This document shows, piece by piece, positions 1 to 11,724 of a DNA stretch of 64,000 bases. Numbering within the stretch: position 1 is the stretch's first letter; the number at the start of each line of letters is the position of its first letter. Location of the stretch: positions 1-64,000 of the forward strand of contig SADC01001353.1 of assembly GCA_004194705.1 (NCBI GenBank). Reading direction: 5' to 3'. Made by a program: the position numbers and the translations under genes. This DNA comes from Ditylenchus dipsaci. Its lineage: Eukaryota; Nematoda; Chromadorea; Rhabditida; Anguinidae. The notes beneath the pieces were generated by a model. That model did no database searches. It worked only from the letters and a program-made list of their open reading frames with translations, and was not told the DNA's origin.

Positions 1-330
1 CTATTGGTTGCAATCATCAGAAAGCCACTTCACTGTTCAAGGAGGATTAAGCCAGACATTTTGCGTGGAAGACGCCAAGAAGCTCAGCCATCAAAGCAAT
101 CGCAAGTGCCTCGAGGGGAGCTGAGTGCAGAAAAGGTTGGTGTGATGGGTTTAATTGAAGTCATGGCTATTGGCTTCTCAGTTGAAATGACCTTTTTGAC
201 CGCAAGAATGACAAGGTGTGTGTGGAAGAACAGGCTCAGATGAAATCACTTCCCTCATCAAGGACTAACGAACAGCGAGTAAAGAAGAAGCGAAGCTGAA
301 GCTGCGAAGATGCCTAAGAAGAAGTAGCAT
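1..330 (+). other. Unassigned, possibly coding fragment at window edge
   Basis: The first 330 bases are less AT-rich than their surroundings and are open for about 80 codons in one frame, with a second frame running on to a lysine-rich end before a stop near 300. No frame gives a recognisable domain and frames switch between plausible pieces. It may be the 3' end of a gene entering from the left, or a decayed copy. No function is proposed. Confidence 0.15.
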
Positions 331-423
331 TGACAAGTATCACATGACCATTAAATTTCCGTTCCATTACATTGCTGTTAACAAAAATCGTGTTGCCTTT
401 TTTTTCCTGTACTCGGTTTATTG

Positions 424-731
424 TAGGGTTGGCAATCGCAAATGCTATCCGCAAATTCGAACTTATTTGCTGTACTTTTTGTATTTTATGCATCCATAGT
501 CACTTTCGAGTGATCTGCGCCGCATTAGTGGATCGCAGATTCGCAATCTGCGATCAAAAACTTACGCCAATTCAAAATTAACTGTATAAAAAAGCCTTCA
601 TAAGTTTCGTTTAAGTCAAGGTCATCTGTAAGTTCTGCTCGGCTTCGATTTGCGGTAATTTGCGCGCATATGCACAATTTGCGATCGCATTTGCGGCCGA
701 TTCTTATTTGCGGCGCATTTCGACAACCTTA
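424..731. mobile_element. hAT-like non-autonomous element with GCAAAT/GCGATC word array
   Basis: The ends are imperfect inverted repeats (TAGGGTTGGCAATCG on the left, the complement of TAAGGTTGTCGAAATGCG on the right). They are bordered by GTTTATTG and GTTTCTTA, which agree at 6 of 8 positions as a decayed 8-bp target duplication. The interior repeats words such as GCAAATGC, GCGATCGC and TTTGCGG in both orientations. The piece around 490-520 matches another dispersed repeat near 970-1000, so something is nested or shared. hAT membership is inferred from the TAGGGTTG terminus and duplication length. Confidence 0.5.
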
Positions 732-889
732 GTTTCTTACTCGCCTGATTTTGAACCACTATTGCGTTTCGGTGCTACGGCTTTTGCGGACGACATTTGC
801 GACCGACACAAAAGTAAAAACCCATTTTGACCACTTTTCAAGGAACTTAGTGCTATATTGGATGTGAAAGCGACTTTAAAGGGACAGTT

Positions 890-1130
890 TATGTGAAAAT
901 GAAAAGATGATGAATAAAATTTTGAATACTGGGGCCTACCGTGTAAATAAACTATTGTATGCATACATATTTTATGCATCCATAGTCACTTTCGAGTGAT
1001 CTGGGTCTAAGGTATGTGGGTGTGCGCATCTCAACTCAACCCACTGAGCCAGGGGCTTGATGGATTAAAGATGCGCGCACTCGCTTACCTTAGACATGAT
1101 TCCGAGCAAGACTCGCAAAAATGCACCAAG
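890..1130. repeat. Copy of dispersed repeat with GC-rich hairpin core
   Basis: This carries hallmarks of a family seen again at about 5640-5900, 15745-15990, 44510-44640, 47700-47890 and 54150-54250, with fragments at 18840-18920, 33370-33420 and 49015-49070. They are GGGCCTACCGYRTAAA, GTATGCATNC, CACTTTCGAGTGAT, CCTTAGACATGATTCCGAGC and the flank AAAATGCA. Other copies have a perfect GC-rich hairpin in the middle; here it has decayed. Confidence 0.6.
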
Positions 1131-1892
1131 AGAGTTTTTTGCACAGGTCCAAAAATGTGATCAAATGACCAAAAGAATGTTGGTCGCAAGTGCAGCGCCG
1201 CAAATGTCCGAGCCACAAATGTCATAGAGCCCACGTTTTGGTTTCTCGCTCGGGCCCCTAGACCCCGACACTAATTATGGTGGAGCATTACTGCTGGTGA
1301 GGATTTGATAATTTTGAGCCAGACTGTCAATTTTGATATTCGTTTCACTCTGGTGCAGCTAATTTCATTTGGTTCTCATTTCAATGGGTTCTTTTTGGTC
1401 TCTTTTAATTGGCATATAGACATCACCGGCTTACTTGGTTTAGGTGAAATTTATGACCATATTCTACTTTTTTACTGACCAATTACAAATTTCATTATTT
1501 TCTGAACAATTGTCAAAGAGTCTTATTAAAGTTCAGACTGTGGGCATATTACTGTGCCGATAATTGTTAGTTAGAGCGACAGACTGAGACGAAAAAATTC
1601 AGCGTTCGTTATCGGTTCGAAAGCCAGAAAAGACTTACAGGTGCCTAACTGCAATCGATTCCGGAATAGGGCTGTTTAAACAATTATAACGTAACCTCTC
1701 GCTTCTTTTTGTTCTCCCAAAAGTCTCGAAAGGCTTCAAGGTCCATTATAGCGTTTAAATTTGTTACTAAATCGAGCCTTGGAATTTTTCGAGTTGTCGT
1801 GGTCACAGTTTTGGAATTTTCTTAATTGAATACTATTCTTGCATTTGACTACAAAAACTGTCTACTCCTGCATTATATTTTCTCATTTTTAG

Positions 1893-2135
1893 CGCTCTCA
1901 TACTTCAAAGCAATGGCCAAAAGTCAAAGACATCGTTGAAATCTTCGAAGGTCGAATGACGCGATACGTATGTGCTTTTGCCCTACTTTAAGTAGTTTAT
2001 GTATTGAGGTTTTAGGTTATAATTTCGCAGCTGGTCAATTTCTTTCCTGCGATGCCAGAGCTGGTTCCGTGGTCTCATGAAAAGCGGGATGAATTGTTCA
2101 AGTCACTCTTCCAGAAGCAGCAGCGACAGCAGTAA
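1893..2135 (+). CDS. C-terminal two exons of an unrecognised gene
   Basis: An exon at 1893-1967 follows a TTTTTAG acceptor and ends at a GTATGT donor. A second exon at 2031-2135 follows TTTCGCAG and ends with TAA. The intron is 63 nt, and the join is in phase 0 with no frame break. The 59-residue C-terminus contains a Trp-Pro-Lys segment, then FFPAMPELVPWSHEKRDE and a Gln-rich tail. AATAAA at 2187-2192 lies 52 nt after the stop, which supports a real gene end. Upstream exons were not recognised in 1130-1890 and may be displaced by repeats. The motif looks conserved but I cannot assign a family. Confidence 0.55.
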
Positions 2136-2186
2136 TCTATGAATTATGTTCTTGTTATGGTCTCATGTTTTTTTTGGGTTGGAATC

Positions 2187-2192
2187 AATAAA
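2187..2192 (+). terminator. AATAAA poly(A) signal of the 1893-2135 gene
   Basis: Canonical AATAAA in GGAATCAATAAAGTTGG, 52 nt downstream of the TAA stop. Confidence 0.65.
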
Positions 2193-2199
2193 GTTGGTG

Positions 2200-4430
2200 G
2201 AAAACTTATTCGTGTTCAGAGTGGAGTTGGCTTTGTTATAGTGAAGTCTACAGACTCTAGAACTAGGTAATTAAAAGGTACATTGTGTATTAAAAAATTG
2301 TTCTGTTTTAATAACTTTTCCGAAAAGTCTAACTCTGACCAGCCTTTTTGCCATTGTCTTGTAAATTTTTTTCTATTTATGTCGTTCAAAACACGATTTT
2401 TTCTTCTGCCCTTGTGTTTTAGCTCATTATCTGTACATAGACTTTGGATCCAAATCGACAGAGAGGCTCAGAAAAAATAATATTTTTAAATCACAGTCAA
2501 CTCAGTGGTTTATTATTTACCCTAATAATTCATAGTCGCCCAAATAATTTTCGAGCTATGCGAAAATGGTGTTTTCGGTATCAAAAAGTTCTTTAAAGGG
2601 TGTACAGACCAGGGTGCACAATTTGCTTTTTTTTCGACGGCTGGCCTTTTTTGTGCTGAAAAAAATTCAATATGCTCCAAAATTTTTTTATACTTTCATC
2701 TCTTCCAAAAACTAAAAGCGTCTTTTGCCTTCAATTTTTTCAAGGAAAGCCTTTTTTGAAGGCGCGGCCTTTTTTCCAAAATTTTGGTTGGGATCCCTGG
2801 TTCGAACGCTTCGTGGGTTATGAAAGCACACTTTTACTTGATTGCAATGGATGTGAAAATGTATTTTGTGTCCATCACATTGGTCTCTCAGCTCTTGACT
2901 AACTTCCATCCCATGCTTTTTTCAGAAACTAAATTATGCGTATAAAAAAGAATATTTGCTGCGAAAACTAATTGAGCCAGGTAATTCTTACAGCCAAAAT
3001 CGGTTCATATTTGCCAAATCAACTAATTGTTGCTGACTCGTTTTCCAAAATTTTGTTGTTCACCGAAACTAATTTCTTCTTGTGATGAGTCAAAGCTAGA
3101 GAATTGCAGGGGACTATAACCCAGCTTACTCATCCCTCAAGATGTGTCTTCAGGTGGTCCGATGGATGGTTCGAGATTGACTTCAAGATTTTGGGTTCTC
3201 GAATAATTCAGACACCCTACCTGAAATTTTCGCGTCGCCCACTCGAATGTTGTCCAAGACTCGATTTCTTTAATTTTGGATAGGACTCAAAAATTCAGAT
3301 TAAAATATCGAATGTAAGCTAACATCCGAATTTTTAGAGTCGGATAACCAAATTTTGGTGGGACTTGAAATTTTCGGGTGGAGTAACCGGACTCGATACC
3401 AAAAAATTCATAATTTTCTAGTCTAGTCACTCAAATGGGTGTTTGGTCGAAGTGACCAGCCCGGTAGGTTGAAAAACAACAACATTGTAAACAAACACCC
3501 ACCTTATAGTGGGTGACTCATCGAATTTACCAGTACAAGCAGTATATATTTGCTGGTTTTTTCAATCATTTAAGCCTGCTTGTTTACACTGCTACTTGGC
3601 CTTTCCCTATTTTTTGTGTGATTCAATAGCCAGCCAGCTTCATTGAATGGACTGATGACTGCTGGCCTCATTCCCTTAGTTTCCTTGTGTGATTTATTGC
3701 TATTCTTACAGTTGGTAGTTTATATAGAGTAGATGGGTGTTGTGTTGCAGTAGTCATCAACACCACCATTAAAAAGGGGTATTGGATGATAAAGGGCAAT
3801 AGGCAGACAGAGCGAATGAGAACATTTTGTTAAGAATAAAGTAGCAGGCTGGCAGTGGGAATCGAACTAGACTGATTTCTTGTTTTTCGGTTTTTTTTTT
3901 TAGTGTAAAGTGTGTATTATTTTTTTTGAGATAGATATGGCTATATTGTGTTGGTCGATTGCTTTTAGATGTTTTGATGTTTCAGTAGTGATCTGGACGG
4001 TTCCAAATTTATTTTTCGGTATATAAAAGCACACACCAGGGATGTGACTGTTTTATGTTTTATCCGTTTCTTGACGTTGTGTTTCGTATTTTTCGGTCCG
4101 GGTTTCCACCAAAAAAACCAGGAACATAGAATTTTTGGCGCCACTGAAATACACCCCTCCCTGGAAAACGCTACTGGAATATACCCTCCCCAATTTGGCA
4201 TGGCCATTACTCATTTTAGCTTTTTATAAATAGTGGTTTTAGCTTACCTTCTAGAAATTATTGTGAGTGAGGGGGAGGGAATATTCAAGAAGCGTCGAAT
4301 TTTTAGTCAACTACACAGTCAACTTACAGTTAACCTGACGGGCATCCCAAAGCCGTCTCCAAATTTTACTTTTCAAGCACAATTATTCGAATACGAGTAT
4401 TAGCGTAGACAAACTTACTGATTTGTAATT
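2200..4430. other. Gene-free stretch with low-complexity and small hairpins
   Basis: No convincing exon was found. The stretch holds GGCCTTTTTTG-type words near 2630-2790. Around 3150-3440 there are repeated ACTCGAAAATTTCGGGT-like words in changing orientation. A small hairpin CACCCACC/GGTGGGTG lies near 3497-3520, and near 3853-3875 a GTGGGAATCGAACT segment resembles a degenerate tRNA T-arm complement. Near 4145-4195 there are two CTGGAATATACCCTCCCC-like words related to the foldback at 15470-16505. Confidence 0.4.
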
Positions 4431-4436
4431 TTTTAG

Positions 4437-4457
4437 CTGATTTCACCACTGGTAACT
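4437..4457 (+). promoter_or_regulatory. Possible trans-splice acceptor/5' UTR before the Cys-repeat gene
   Basis: GTAATTTTTTAG ends at 4436, only 21 nt before the ATG at 4458. In nematodes such an outron-type acceptor just before the start codon is a common spliced-leader site. It could equally be an ordinary intron acceptor. No TATA motif was seen close by. Confidence 0.3.
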
Positions 4458-7400
4458 ATGCTCAAATTATTGCCGCTGATTTGTCTTGCCTTTGTCGGCG
4501 CTAATGCAGTGGTGAGTTATTTATTTCAAATTTCAAATCTTGTTAGTGACATTTTCAGGCCCCTCAAAAGCGGGACACTTCGGTGCTGATGAAGGATCAG
4601 TTTGCTGACTTCGGGAAAACTGCTTCCCGAGAGGTTCACTACATGGCTGCAAGTGCACAGTGACTGATAAGCAGGGCCAGGAGGAGATTATCACTTCAGC
4701 GCCACCGAAAAGTGTAAGAAGCCAGTGGAGGGTAGGTGGTTTACTACTTGTATACCGTTTCGTTTACATGAATTTTTTTTTGTCATGCCTGATAGATAAC
4801 TGTGAGTCACTGTTAACTGTAGTTGCGTTAACTATTAACCAATATAAAGTTAACCGTAACTATATCTCACAGTCAACTATCAATTAGAAAAAATAATTTG
4901 ATCGCAAAACCGCGCTTTTCTCGTTTTCTGCCAATCCGAAAATTTTTAACATTTAGGTTTGAGTTCGTCATTGCCTAAGCCTAATATTTAATGGGCTATA
5001 TTTTGAGGAGAGATCTGAAAACGTTAAATTTCAGAAAAATGAAAAACGACAAGATCTTTTTGACATTTTAAAAATTTTTAATTGGCGAAAGATTTATTAG
5101 ATAAACAAAAAAAAACAACAAAATAGGTCAAAATTTTCAAAACTCGTAAAAACTATTCGTACTTTTGCAAATTTTTAACGGAACAGATAAAATTTTGGAA
5201 ACTTATTGTGTTGGGGGCAGGGTTTGCAATTTTTGAAACGTACAGTATGCCAAGAACCTCCTTACTAGCGTTTTCAAAAGTTTGAAAAATGCTAGTAAAA
5301 ACCTAGTCAAAATGACTAGCATTTTACTAGCATTTTTCAAAGTGTGAAAAACCCTAGTGACACTATCTAGCATTTCAATAATCGCGAAAAAATTACTTTA
5401 AAATTGTGAACCTGGTTGGGGGCAGGGGGGCGGTTTTTTTTCACTTATTTAAAAATAGTGTTCAAACGACTTTTGAGTAAATTTTATATGCTTAAACCGA
5501 TAAAAAAAAGTTGTTTTCTAACATTTTCCACACAAAAAATAGATTTTTTGAAAAAATTTTTTTTTGACCAAAACTTGACTTTTTGCCTTGGGTTATCAAA
5601 GTAAACTACTTTATATTAAAGTATTCTACCGCGTTTTGTTCACTGGAGCTTAGCAAAAAGAGTCTCTTTATGCATTTTTGATTAAGAGTCTTGCTCGGAA
5701 TCATGTCTAAGCTAAGTAAGTGACTCTAACTCTCAAGCCCCCTGCACCCACTTCGGGGGCGCAGGGGCTTGGGGGCTTGGAGTTGAGACGCGCACACCCA
5801 CATACCTTAGACACAAATCATGAAAATGTATGCATACCAGAGTTTCTTCATGCGGTAGGCCCCAGTCAACAAAACTATGTTCAAATTTCATCTTTTTTGG
5901 GTGTCTGGGTACCTCTTCACGATGGTTTAGCTTGGTCCCCCAAGGCAAGAAGTCAATTAAAAAAGTCAACCCTAGTTAAAAGGTCTGGTTAGAAAAGTCT
6001 GACGTGCTGTGGTCAGTCTTGATTTTGAAAAAAATTTCGTTCAGAAAAATGCCAACTTAAAAATTTTTTTCTTATATTTTACACGTTAGATTATTGAAAA
6101 ATAAAAATATCTAATCAAAAAATTTCATCTGCTGCAATACTAAAAATACTAACTTTTTAAGAAACAAATTGACTCAATTTTTCGTTTTTCATAAAATTTC
6201 GCTATTCTAGCTTTCATCATTTTTTAATTTTTCATTGCAGTGCAAACAGCTGAGAACAAGAAAGCACTAAACGAGCAGATCACTAGGAAATACGCCAACT
6301 TTCGGGACAATTGCTTTCCCCGAGGTTCAGGTTCTGGATGCAGGTGCAGCACTACCAACAGTTTAGGTCAGGAGGAGACGATCTCATTCGATACTGACGA
6401 CAAGTGCAACAAGCGGTGGAGGGTGGGTATTTAACCAATAATAATTCTAATATAAATTTAAGAAATTTACAGTCCAGACTGCTGAAAACAAGAAAGCAGT
6501 TAACGAGGAGTTCGAGCAGAAATATGGCGGACTCAAGGAGAATTGCTTCCCTAGACCTGGCAAAGGCTGTAGATGCAACGAAAAAGACTCAGCTGGTCAG
6601 GAGGTGGAAATGCGTTATGAGACTGATGCCGACTGCAAGGTATTCGTTGCTTCTCAAAATGTGTAGAATCTGGAAATAAATGGATTAGATTTAATAAATA
6701 TTGAAAAAATAAAAAAAATAAATATTCAATAAATATTGAAAAACGGCTTATGCGAGAATTAGCATAGGTGGCTTGGTGGTAAAGCAGCGAGTTCTGGTAA
6801 AAATTGTGAAAAATTGTAAGGTAATATGATAAAAACGGCTGAAAAAAGTAGAGAATATGAAGTGGCCCTTTGTCAGGTTTCAGGACAACATTTTGAAACT
6901 GAAAAAAAAATCAAGCCGTTTTTATTTAACAGGACGGGTTTTAAGGCACTTTATTGCCATAAAACGGTATACCAACGACCGGTTACATATTATGACCGGT
7001 TAAAACAACCGGGTACAGTGCTAAATTTCGCCTTGGTCTCTCCTGTTAACTTTTCTAATTTTTTTCAATTTTTTTTATAAGGCTCAGGCGAGGGTAGGCT
7101 AGCGCCCGTTAAGACGGACTCAAACGTGTTGTTTAAACATACTTTTACACAAAAACTGTACGCGGTCGTTGTAACCGGTCATAATCTGTACCCGGTCGTA
7201 GGTCAGTCATAAAAACAGGGCTGCAATATCAAAAAAAATGAACATTTTGACAATTTAGAAGAAAAAAATTGCATTATATCTAGTGCTTATTGCAATTTTA
7301 TAGCGGAAAAAAAGATTTTGACTAAAATTTAGAAAAAAAGGTTTGGGATTCCAAAAAAAAAGACAAATCTTTTCAAAAAGGAAATATGGCAGCTCTGCAT

Positions 7401-7813
7401 AAAGAGTACTTAAATAGACCCCCTATCAAACCTGAGGTGGTTCCCAAACAAAATCACTATTTTTTGGTAAACTGAAGGAAATACTTTTTTAATTTGGCAA
7501 ATTATCATTATCAAGCTTCATTTTAGGTGCGTGAATCCAGGCGAGTGCGTCGTCAAAGTCAGGAGGAGCCAGTCAGAACGTGCGTGACCCAGTGCGAGAG
7601 CGAGCCCAGCAGAACTATGCAGCTGTGATCAACGAGCTGAAGGACAAATTCCGAGGACTCAAGGAGGGCTGCTACCCTCGACCCAAAGGCTGTTTGTGTG
7701 TGATCGGCAAGAACAGTGAGGGTAGAGACATCACTCAGCGACGCCTTAAGGACTCTGATTGCAAATGCCAGCCCAATGAACGTTCTCGGGATTGTCCTGC
7801 TCCAGCTGCTTAA
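4458..7813 (+). CDS. Secreted protein with four Cys-containing repeat modules (five exons)
   Basis: Exon 1 (4458-4511) encodes an 18-residue signal peptide (MLKLLPLICLAFVGANAV). Exons at 4559-4731, 6241-6422, 6473-6639 and 7541-7813 each encode one module of about 55-75 residues with the pattern NCFPRG-x-GC-x-C, then GQEE and a later Asp-Lys/Asp-Cys. The last ends CPAPAA-stop. Exon borders are mostly phase 1 with a Val at the join. Exon 2 needs two extra bases (AAAA run, CTTC) and exon 3 one extra (CGGTGG) for both frame and splice phase to agree. The 3' exon start at 7541 is chosen because the earlier TTTTAG acceptor runs into a stop. AATAAA occurs near 7964. The family is unrecognised. It is probably an extracellular protein grown by exon duplication, either error-laden in assembly or recently inactivated. 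Confidence 0.6.
5255..5375 (+). repeat. CTAGCATTTTTCAAA-type word array in intron
   Basis: Words such as ACTAGCATTTTTCAAA recur about six times in both orientations within 120 nt, inside the 1.5-kb intron of the Cys-repeat gene. This resembles the word-array interiors of the TIR elements elsewhere, but I could not find its ends. Confidence 0.45.
5640..5900. repeat. Dispersed repeat copy with GC-rich hairpin
   Basis: A palindrome at about 5727-5790 (CAAGCCCCCTGCACCC ... GCGCAGGGGCTTGG) is flanked by CTTAGACAC and by GTAGGCCCCAGTCAACAAAACT. It is the same family as 890-1130 and 15745-15990, here inside an intron of the Cys-repeat gene. Confidence 0.6.
6805..7225. repeat. ACCGGTTA/ACCCGGTC word array in intron
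   Basis: Words AACGACCGGTTAC, GACCGGTTAAAAC, CCGGGTACAG on the left side recur inverted on the right (GTAACCGGTCAT, TGTACCCGGTCGT), with ATAAAAACGG/ATAAAAACAGGG near the outer edges. It has the foldback word-array design but no clear target duplication. It interrupts the last intron of the Cys-repeat gene. Confidence 0.45.
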
Positions 7814-8194
7814 ATATTCGGAAGAAAACTTTATGGAAAAAAATTGTAATAATAGCAGTATTTTTGGGCGTGGGAAAAACAATTTCTGGATAAAAAATTG
7901 CATTTGCTTTATTTTGTAAAGAATCTCAATATGGCTGAAATGAAATTATTTTATTGATGTAATAATAAAAGAGGTAAAAAGGTTTATTGTACAATAGTAC
8001 CAAGAAAAAAACCCCATAATTTATAGTTTTCGCTAAATTTTGAGAGAGTTGATCAAATCGCTTAATTTCAGCCGTAATTTCGAAAAACTTTCGAAACAAT
8101 TTAAATAAGGCAGATATTTACTTCTGGCATATTGCTGTGGCAAATTGGCCATTAAGCAACTCTAGGCCTCCCTTATTCAAAAATCATGTTTTTG

Positions 8195-8325
8195 ACATTG
8201 TGTTTTTGACCGACTTTTTAAAGACTGATCTCAGACAAATTAACACCGCTTTTGTAGCTCATTTCACTAGCTACAAAATAAAAATAACTTGTTTGAGATC
8301 AGTCTTTAAAAAGTGGGTCAAAAAC
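8195..8325. repeat. Foldback hairpin, about 40-bp arms
   Basis: GTGTTTTTGACCGACTTTTT-AAAGACTGATCTCAGACAA on the left is matched inverted by TTGTTTGAGATCAGTCTTT-AAAAAGTGGGTCAAAAACAC on the right, around a loop of about 55 nt. The right arm is also the start of the direct repeat at 8285-8562 and 9179-9458. Confidence 0.65.
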
Positions 8326-9458
8326 ACATAGCTAAAAATACGATTATAAATTTTGAAGAAGGGTGCTCTGGATTAATTTAGGTTATACTAGGTTTGGTTT
8401 GTTGTAGTCCGAAAGGCAAATTCTACCTATTTTTTAACAAATTGGTAGATAGCTACACATTCTAGTTTTTTTAAAAAGTTTCATATATATATAAAATAAT
8501 AGCACAGAAAAGTAGAAGTATGGGCACTTCTTTAGTTCCCTCATGCTCGAATTTTTTGTGACCGCTACAACATGGTGCTAAGATGTTGGTGAACCAGAGT
8601 CTTCTTTTTGCGTGAAATTTTAAAGCTTATATAGATTCTTATCACTTTTTGTCCTATTTCATGTGTCTATGCTTGTCGAAGCTTTTAACCAGCTTCAAAG
8701 CGCAAAAAATGACAATAACTCACTTTGAAGCTTATTTCAAGGGATTTCTATCGGTGTATTATTTGCTTAAATACGTATAAAAAATTTAAAAACAACAACA
8801 AATAACGCGCAATAATTATTACACAATTTAATATTTCAAGGCATTTGTCTTAAACTGTCGTTTTTCAAAAAAATTCTATCTCTTTTTTTCGAAGCTTGCA
8901 AAACTTGCTAGATCGTGAGACTCGCTAAAACAGATTTTAAATTTCGCCTAACTCCCGAATGCGCCTTTCTGAAAAAGTTAAATCTTTTGGTTCCAGAGCT
9001 AGCCAAACCACTGGGTGCTTTGTTTTAGAAATAATGCATTTTGTTTGGAATCTTATCTGGAATGCTCCCATTCAAGGGTCTTGTTAAAATCCAGTTTATC
9101 AACAAGAAATTTTGTCACTATTTTTGACAACACAAAAAGTATAAAACAGCCAGATATTTCTCTAACTCCTAACTAAAAAATAACTTGTTTGAGATAAGTC
9201 TTTAAAAAGTGGGTCAAAAACACATAGCTAAAATACGATTATAAATTTTGAAGAAGGTGCTCTGGATTAATTTAGGTTATACTAGGTTTGGTTTGTTGTA
9301 GTCCGAAAGGCAAATTCTACCTATTTTTTAACAAATTGGTAGATAGCTACACATTCTAGTTTTTTAAAAAGTTTCATATATATATAAAATAATAGCACAG
9401 AAAAGTAGAAGTATGGGCACTTCTTTAGTTCCCTCATGCTCGAATTTTTTGTGACCGG
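8285..9458 (+). repeat. Direct repeat pair flanking a 600-bp dispersed segment
   Basis: A segment of about 278 bp (8285-8562, ending CTCGAATTTTTTGTGACC) recurs nearly identically at 9179-9458. Between them lies a segment of about 605 bp beginning GCTACAACATGGTGCTAAG. That middle segment recurs at about 11725-12335 with a few substitutions. No coding sequence was recognised. Confidence 0.65.
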
Positions 9459-9683
9459 ATATCATTTTTCTCGAACCCATTCTTCCTGTACAACACGATA
9501 AAGAAACATATCTGAAACTTTTCTGGATACAAAAAAATTCTTTTGAAGCTGATTTACGTTATTTTACAGCTGAATCAAGTCTTTTTGCAGCTGATTTCCC
9601 GCTTTTGATCGAATATAGAAAAAAATAAGCTGCACAAGAACGTGAATCAAAAAGACGTAAATCTGCTTCAAAAAATGCATATA

Positions 9684-9925
9684 CCGTAATTACCGCCCCC
9701 CCCCCCTCTAATTGCCTCTAATTGCCGCCCCTCCCCTAACTTCAAGTGGTCTGAAAATCTTGTTTTCATTTACGGTTCGAGCTGTCTAAAAAGTGCCTGC
9801 GAGGGATTTCAAAAATTTACACAGCTCAAACAGTAAATTGAAATACGAGTCTTGAACCACTTGAAGTTTGAAAAAATTGCGTGCTTCTAATTGCCGCCCC
9901 GGGGCGGCAATTAGAGAAAATACGG
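9684..9925. mobile_element. TA-flanked MITE, TACCGTA ends (CTCTAATTGCCGCCCC type)
   Basis: The left end ACCGTAATTACCGCCC and the right end GGGGCGGCAATTAGAGAAAATACGGT are inverted repeats, each bordered by TA. Near the left end TCTAATTGCC is repeated. The same outer motif TACCGTATTYYCTCTAAT ends the pogo-derived element at 17213-18693 and the element at 46446-47022, so a pogo-like (Tc1/mariner superfamily) origin is inferred. Confidence 0.55.
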
Positions 9926-10125
9926 TATTTTATAAGAAACTATAATCGCAGAACTACCTGATGGTCTTATCACTTTCAAACAATTCTTAAAAGATCTATT
10001 TTTGAAGAAAAAAAGCAGGCGCTTTTTCTCAAAATGCCATTTTTACGGATCATTTAAGGGGACCTTTTTTCGAGGTCTCTAAAAGTCGTCAATCCAAAAG
10101 TTTACAAACTGAAAAATATTAACAA

Positions 10126-11290
10126 TTATTGAAGTCTACTTTTTCTGCTTGAAAATTTTTTCCACTCAGTGCCGAGATACTTTTCACTCATGTTTAAATC
10201 ATTCTTCAACACCAGCTCAAATTTGTAACCACCTTTTATTTTTATAAAAGGGTCTGATGGTGGTCCAGACAGTTGAACTTTTTTCCTGACAATTTGTAGG
10301 TCTTTTAGATCCTGGTTCAAGCCTTCAAAATTATTTTCAATTAGAGCTTGGAAATGTGTGACAAGTTCTTCCGCCCTTCTTTTCTCGGCCACGAAATTTT
10401 TGGAATCAACATTTTGATTTTGGTAACTTTTAATATCTTCTATAATTTGTTTGCATTTATTTTAAAGAGTCTCTCTAAGATTATTTTCTGTATCCGCGAT
10501 TAAATTTTTTTTTAATTGTTTTATTTTCTGATAATTTCTTACTTTTGTTTTAAATTCAACCGGTGTTGAAACATAAGTATCTTCCGTTTCGCTCCATTGT
10601 TCCACCAATGAGTTTGGACAATACACATTTATTTCTACTTGTTCTGAACAAATAAATCTCATAGTTGGTCCAATCAAAAAGTTAGTTATATGTGTTTCGG
10701 GTTGGTCTACCCGCTTGTAATCCCGTGTGGTTCATACTTCCCCTTCCCTCCTTTCAGCTATAGTAGTGCCAAGACCCAACATAGCCTATTTTTTCGGGAT
10801 GCAACCACAACACACAAAAAAGCTTAAGTGAAAGTCAAGGATAAATGTGATGCTTCGAGTGGGAATCGAACCCACGACAACTTTCACGGCCCTCCACCAC
10901 TCTACTGCTGAGATACCGAGGGCATTGATCCTTGCCTTTGTTTTCAATTATTTTTATTCATGGGAGGGCGCTTAACCAACCTTCTTACAATTGAAAAAAC
11001 TTACGTATTCTTTCTATACTATCAATAACAGGAGATTTTTCGAGAATTTTATAGCCCTTTTTGCTTGTACATCCTGCAGAACAGTCTGGCAAAGGCCACA
11101 TTCCATTGACATAGCATGTAAAAATAGTACAATGAAAATAGCTGTAGCAAATAAGGTGACCATTGATAATAATATTAATGAAAAATGTTGCAATTTGCTG
11201 CTGTAATCCAACTGTCGAGCTTCGAATTAGAAAAAAATTATTGTTAGAAAGTTCTTTAAAATGAGCTTGAAAATAAGTTATTAACATTAC
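10126..11290 (-). CDS. Gene of unrecognised family, paralogue of 52298-52792, in-frame stop
   Basis: The 3' exon runs from about 10666 (acceptor TTTGTTCAG) down to a TAA at 10126 and encodes VEINVYCPN ... TPVEF ... NNFEGLNQDL ... KFELV ... LGTEWKKF. This matches the - strand gene at 52298-52792 along its whole length. A TAA at 10459-10461 interrupts a position where the paralogue reads LNHKSRQ. A possible upstream exon (about 11000-11287, donor GTAAGT) reads TCYVNGMWPLPDC, reminiscent of the end of a sushi/CCP domain, but its link to this gene is inferred from strand and spacing only. The intron between holds a tRNA-like sequence. The gene may be disabled, or TAA may be a sequence error. Confidence 0.5.
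10853..10925 (-). tRNA. Degenerate tRNA-like sequence (pseudo-tRNA or SINE head)
   Basis: On the - strand the sequence has a perfect T-arm (GTGGGTTCGATTCCCAC, a good B box) and a D-arm-like CTCAGCAGTAGAG. The 5' and 3' acceptor strands do not pair well, the D loop lacks GG, and no proper anticodon stem forms. It is probably a tRNA-derived repeat or dead tRNA rather than a functional gene. Confidence 0.4.
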
Positions 11291-11724
11291 TTTTATTGCA
11301 CTTACAACTGGTTAAAAGATTTGACAAACATAGACACATCAAATAGAAAAAAGTAATATAAAAAAATTATAAAAGCTTTTAAAAGTCACAGAGAAAAAAT
11401 AATCTTAGCATTAAGTGAACCGAAACTCAAGAGCTATACATTTTACAAAATGACTTTTGAAAAATGAATATTGAGAATATTTTTCCAAAAATAGTGGCCA
11501 ATATCTCAATATACCAATAACAATATATTGTTTGTCGTCAGCTCTAGTTGAGATATGGCATATAGAAAAAATCAATATCTCTGAAAAATGACCAAAATCA
11601 AAGTTTTTTTCAAGTTTGATGGGATTTCATTCATTTTTCAAAGATAGGGAGTTTTTTTGAGAGGTCATATCTCAACAAATTTCTAAAAGTCATTCTGCAA
11701 AATGTGTTTTTAGCTCTTGGACTG

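Noticed and set aside
5720..5992. 90-codon open frame across the hairpin repeat
   Set aside because: Both strands are open because of the palindrome; the same repeat occurs in intergenic DNA elsewhere.
10853..10925. Functional tRNA gene
   Set aside because: The acceptor and anticodon stems do not pair, despite a perfect T-arm.
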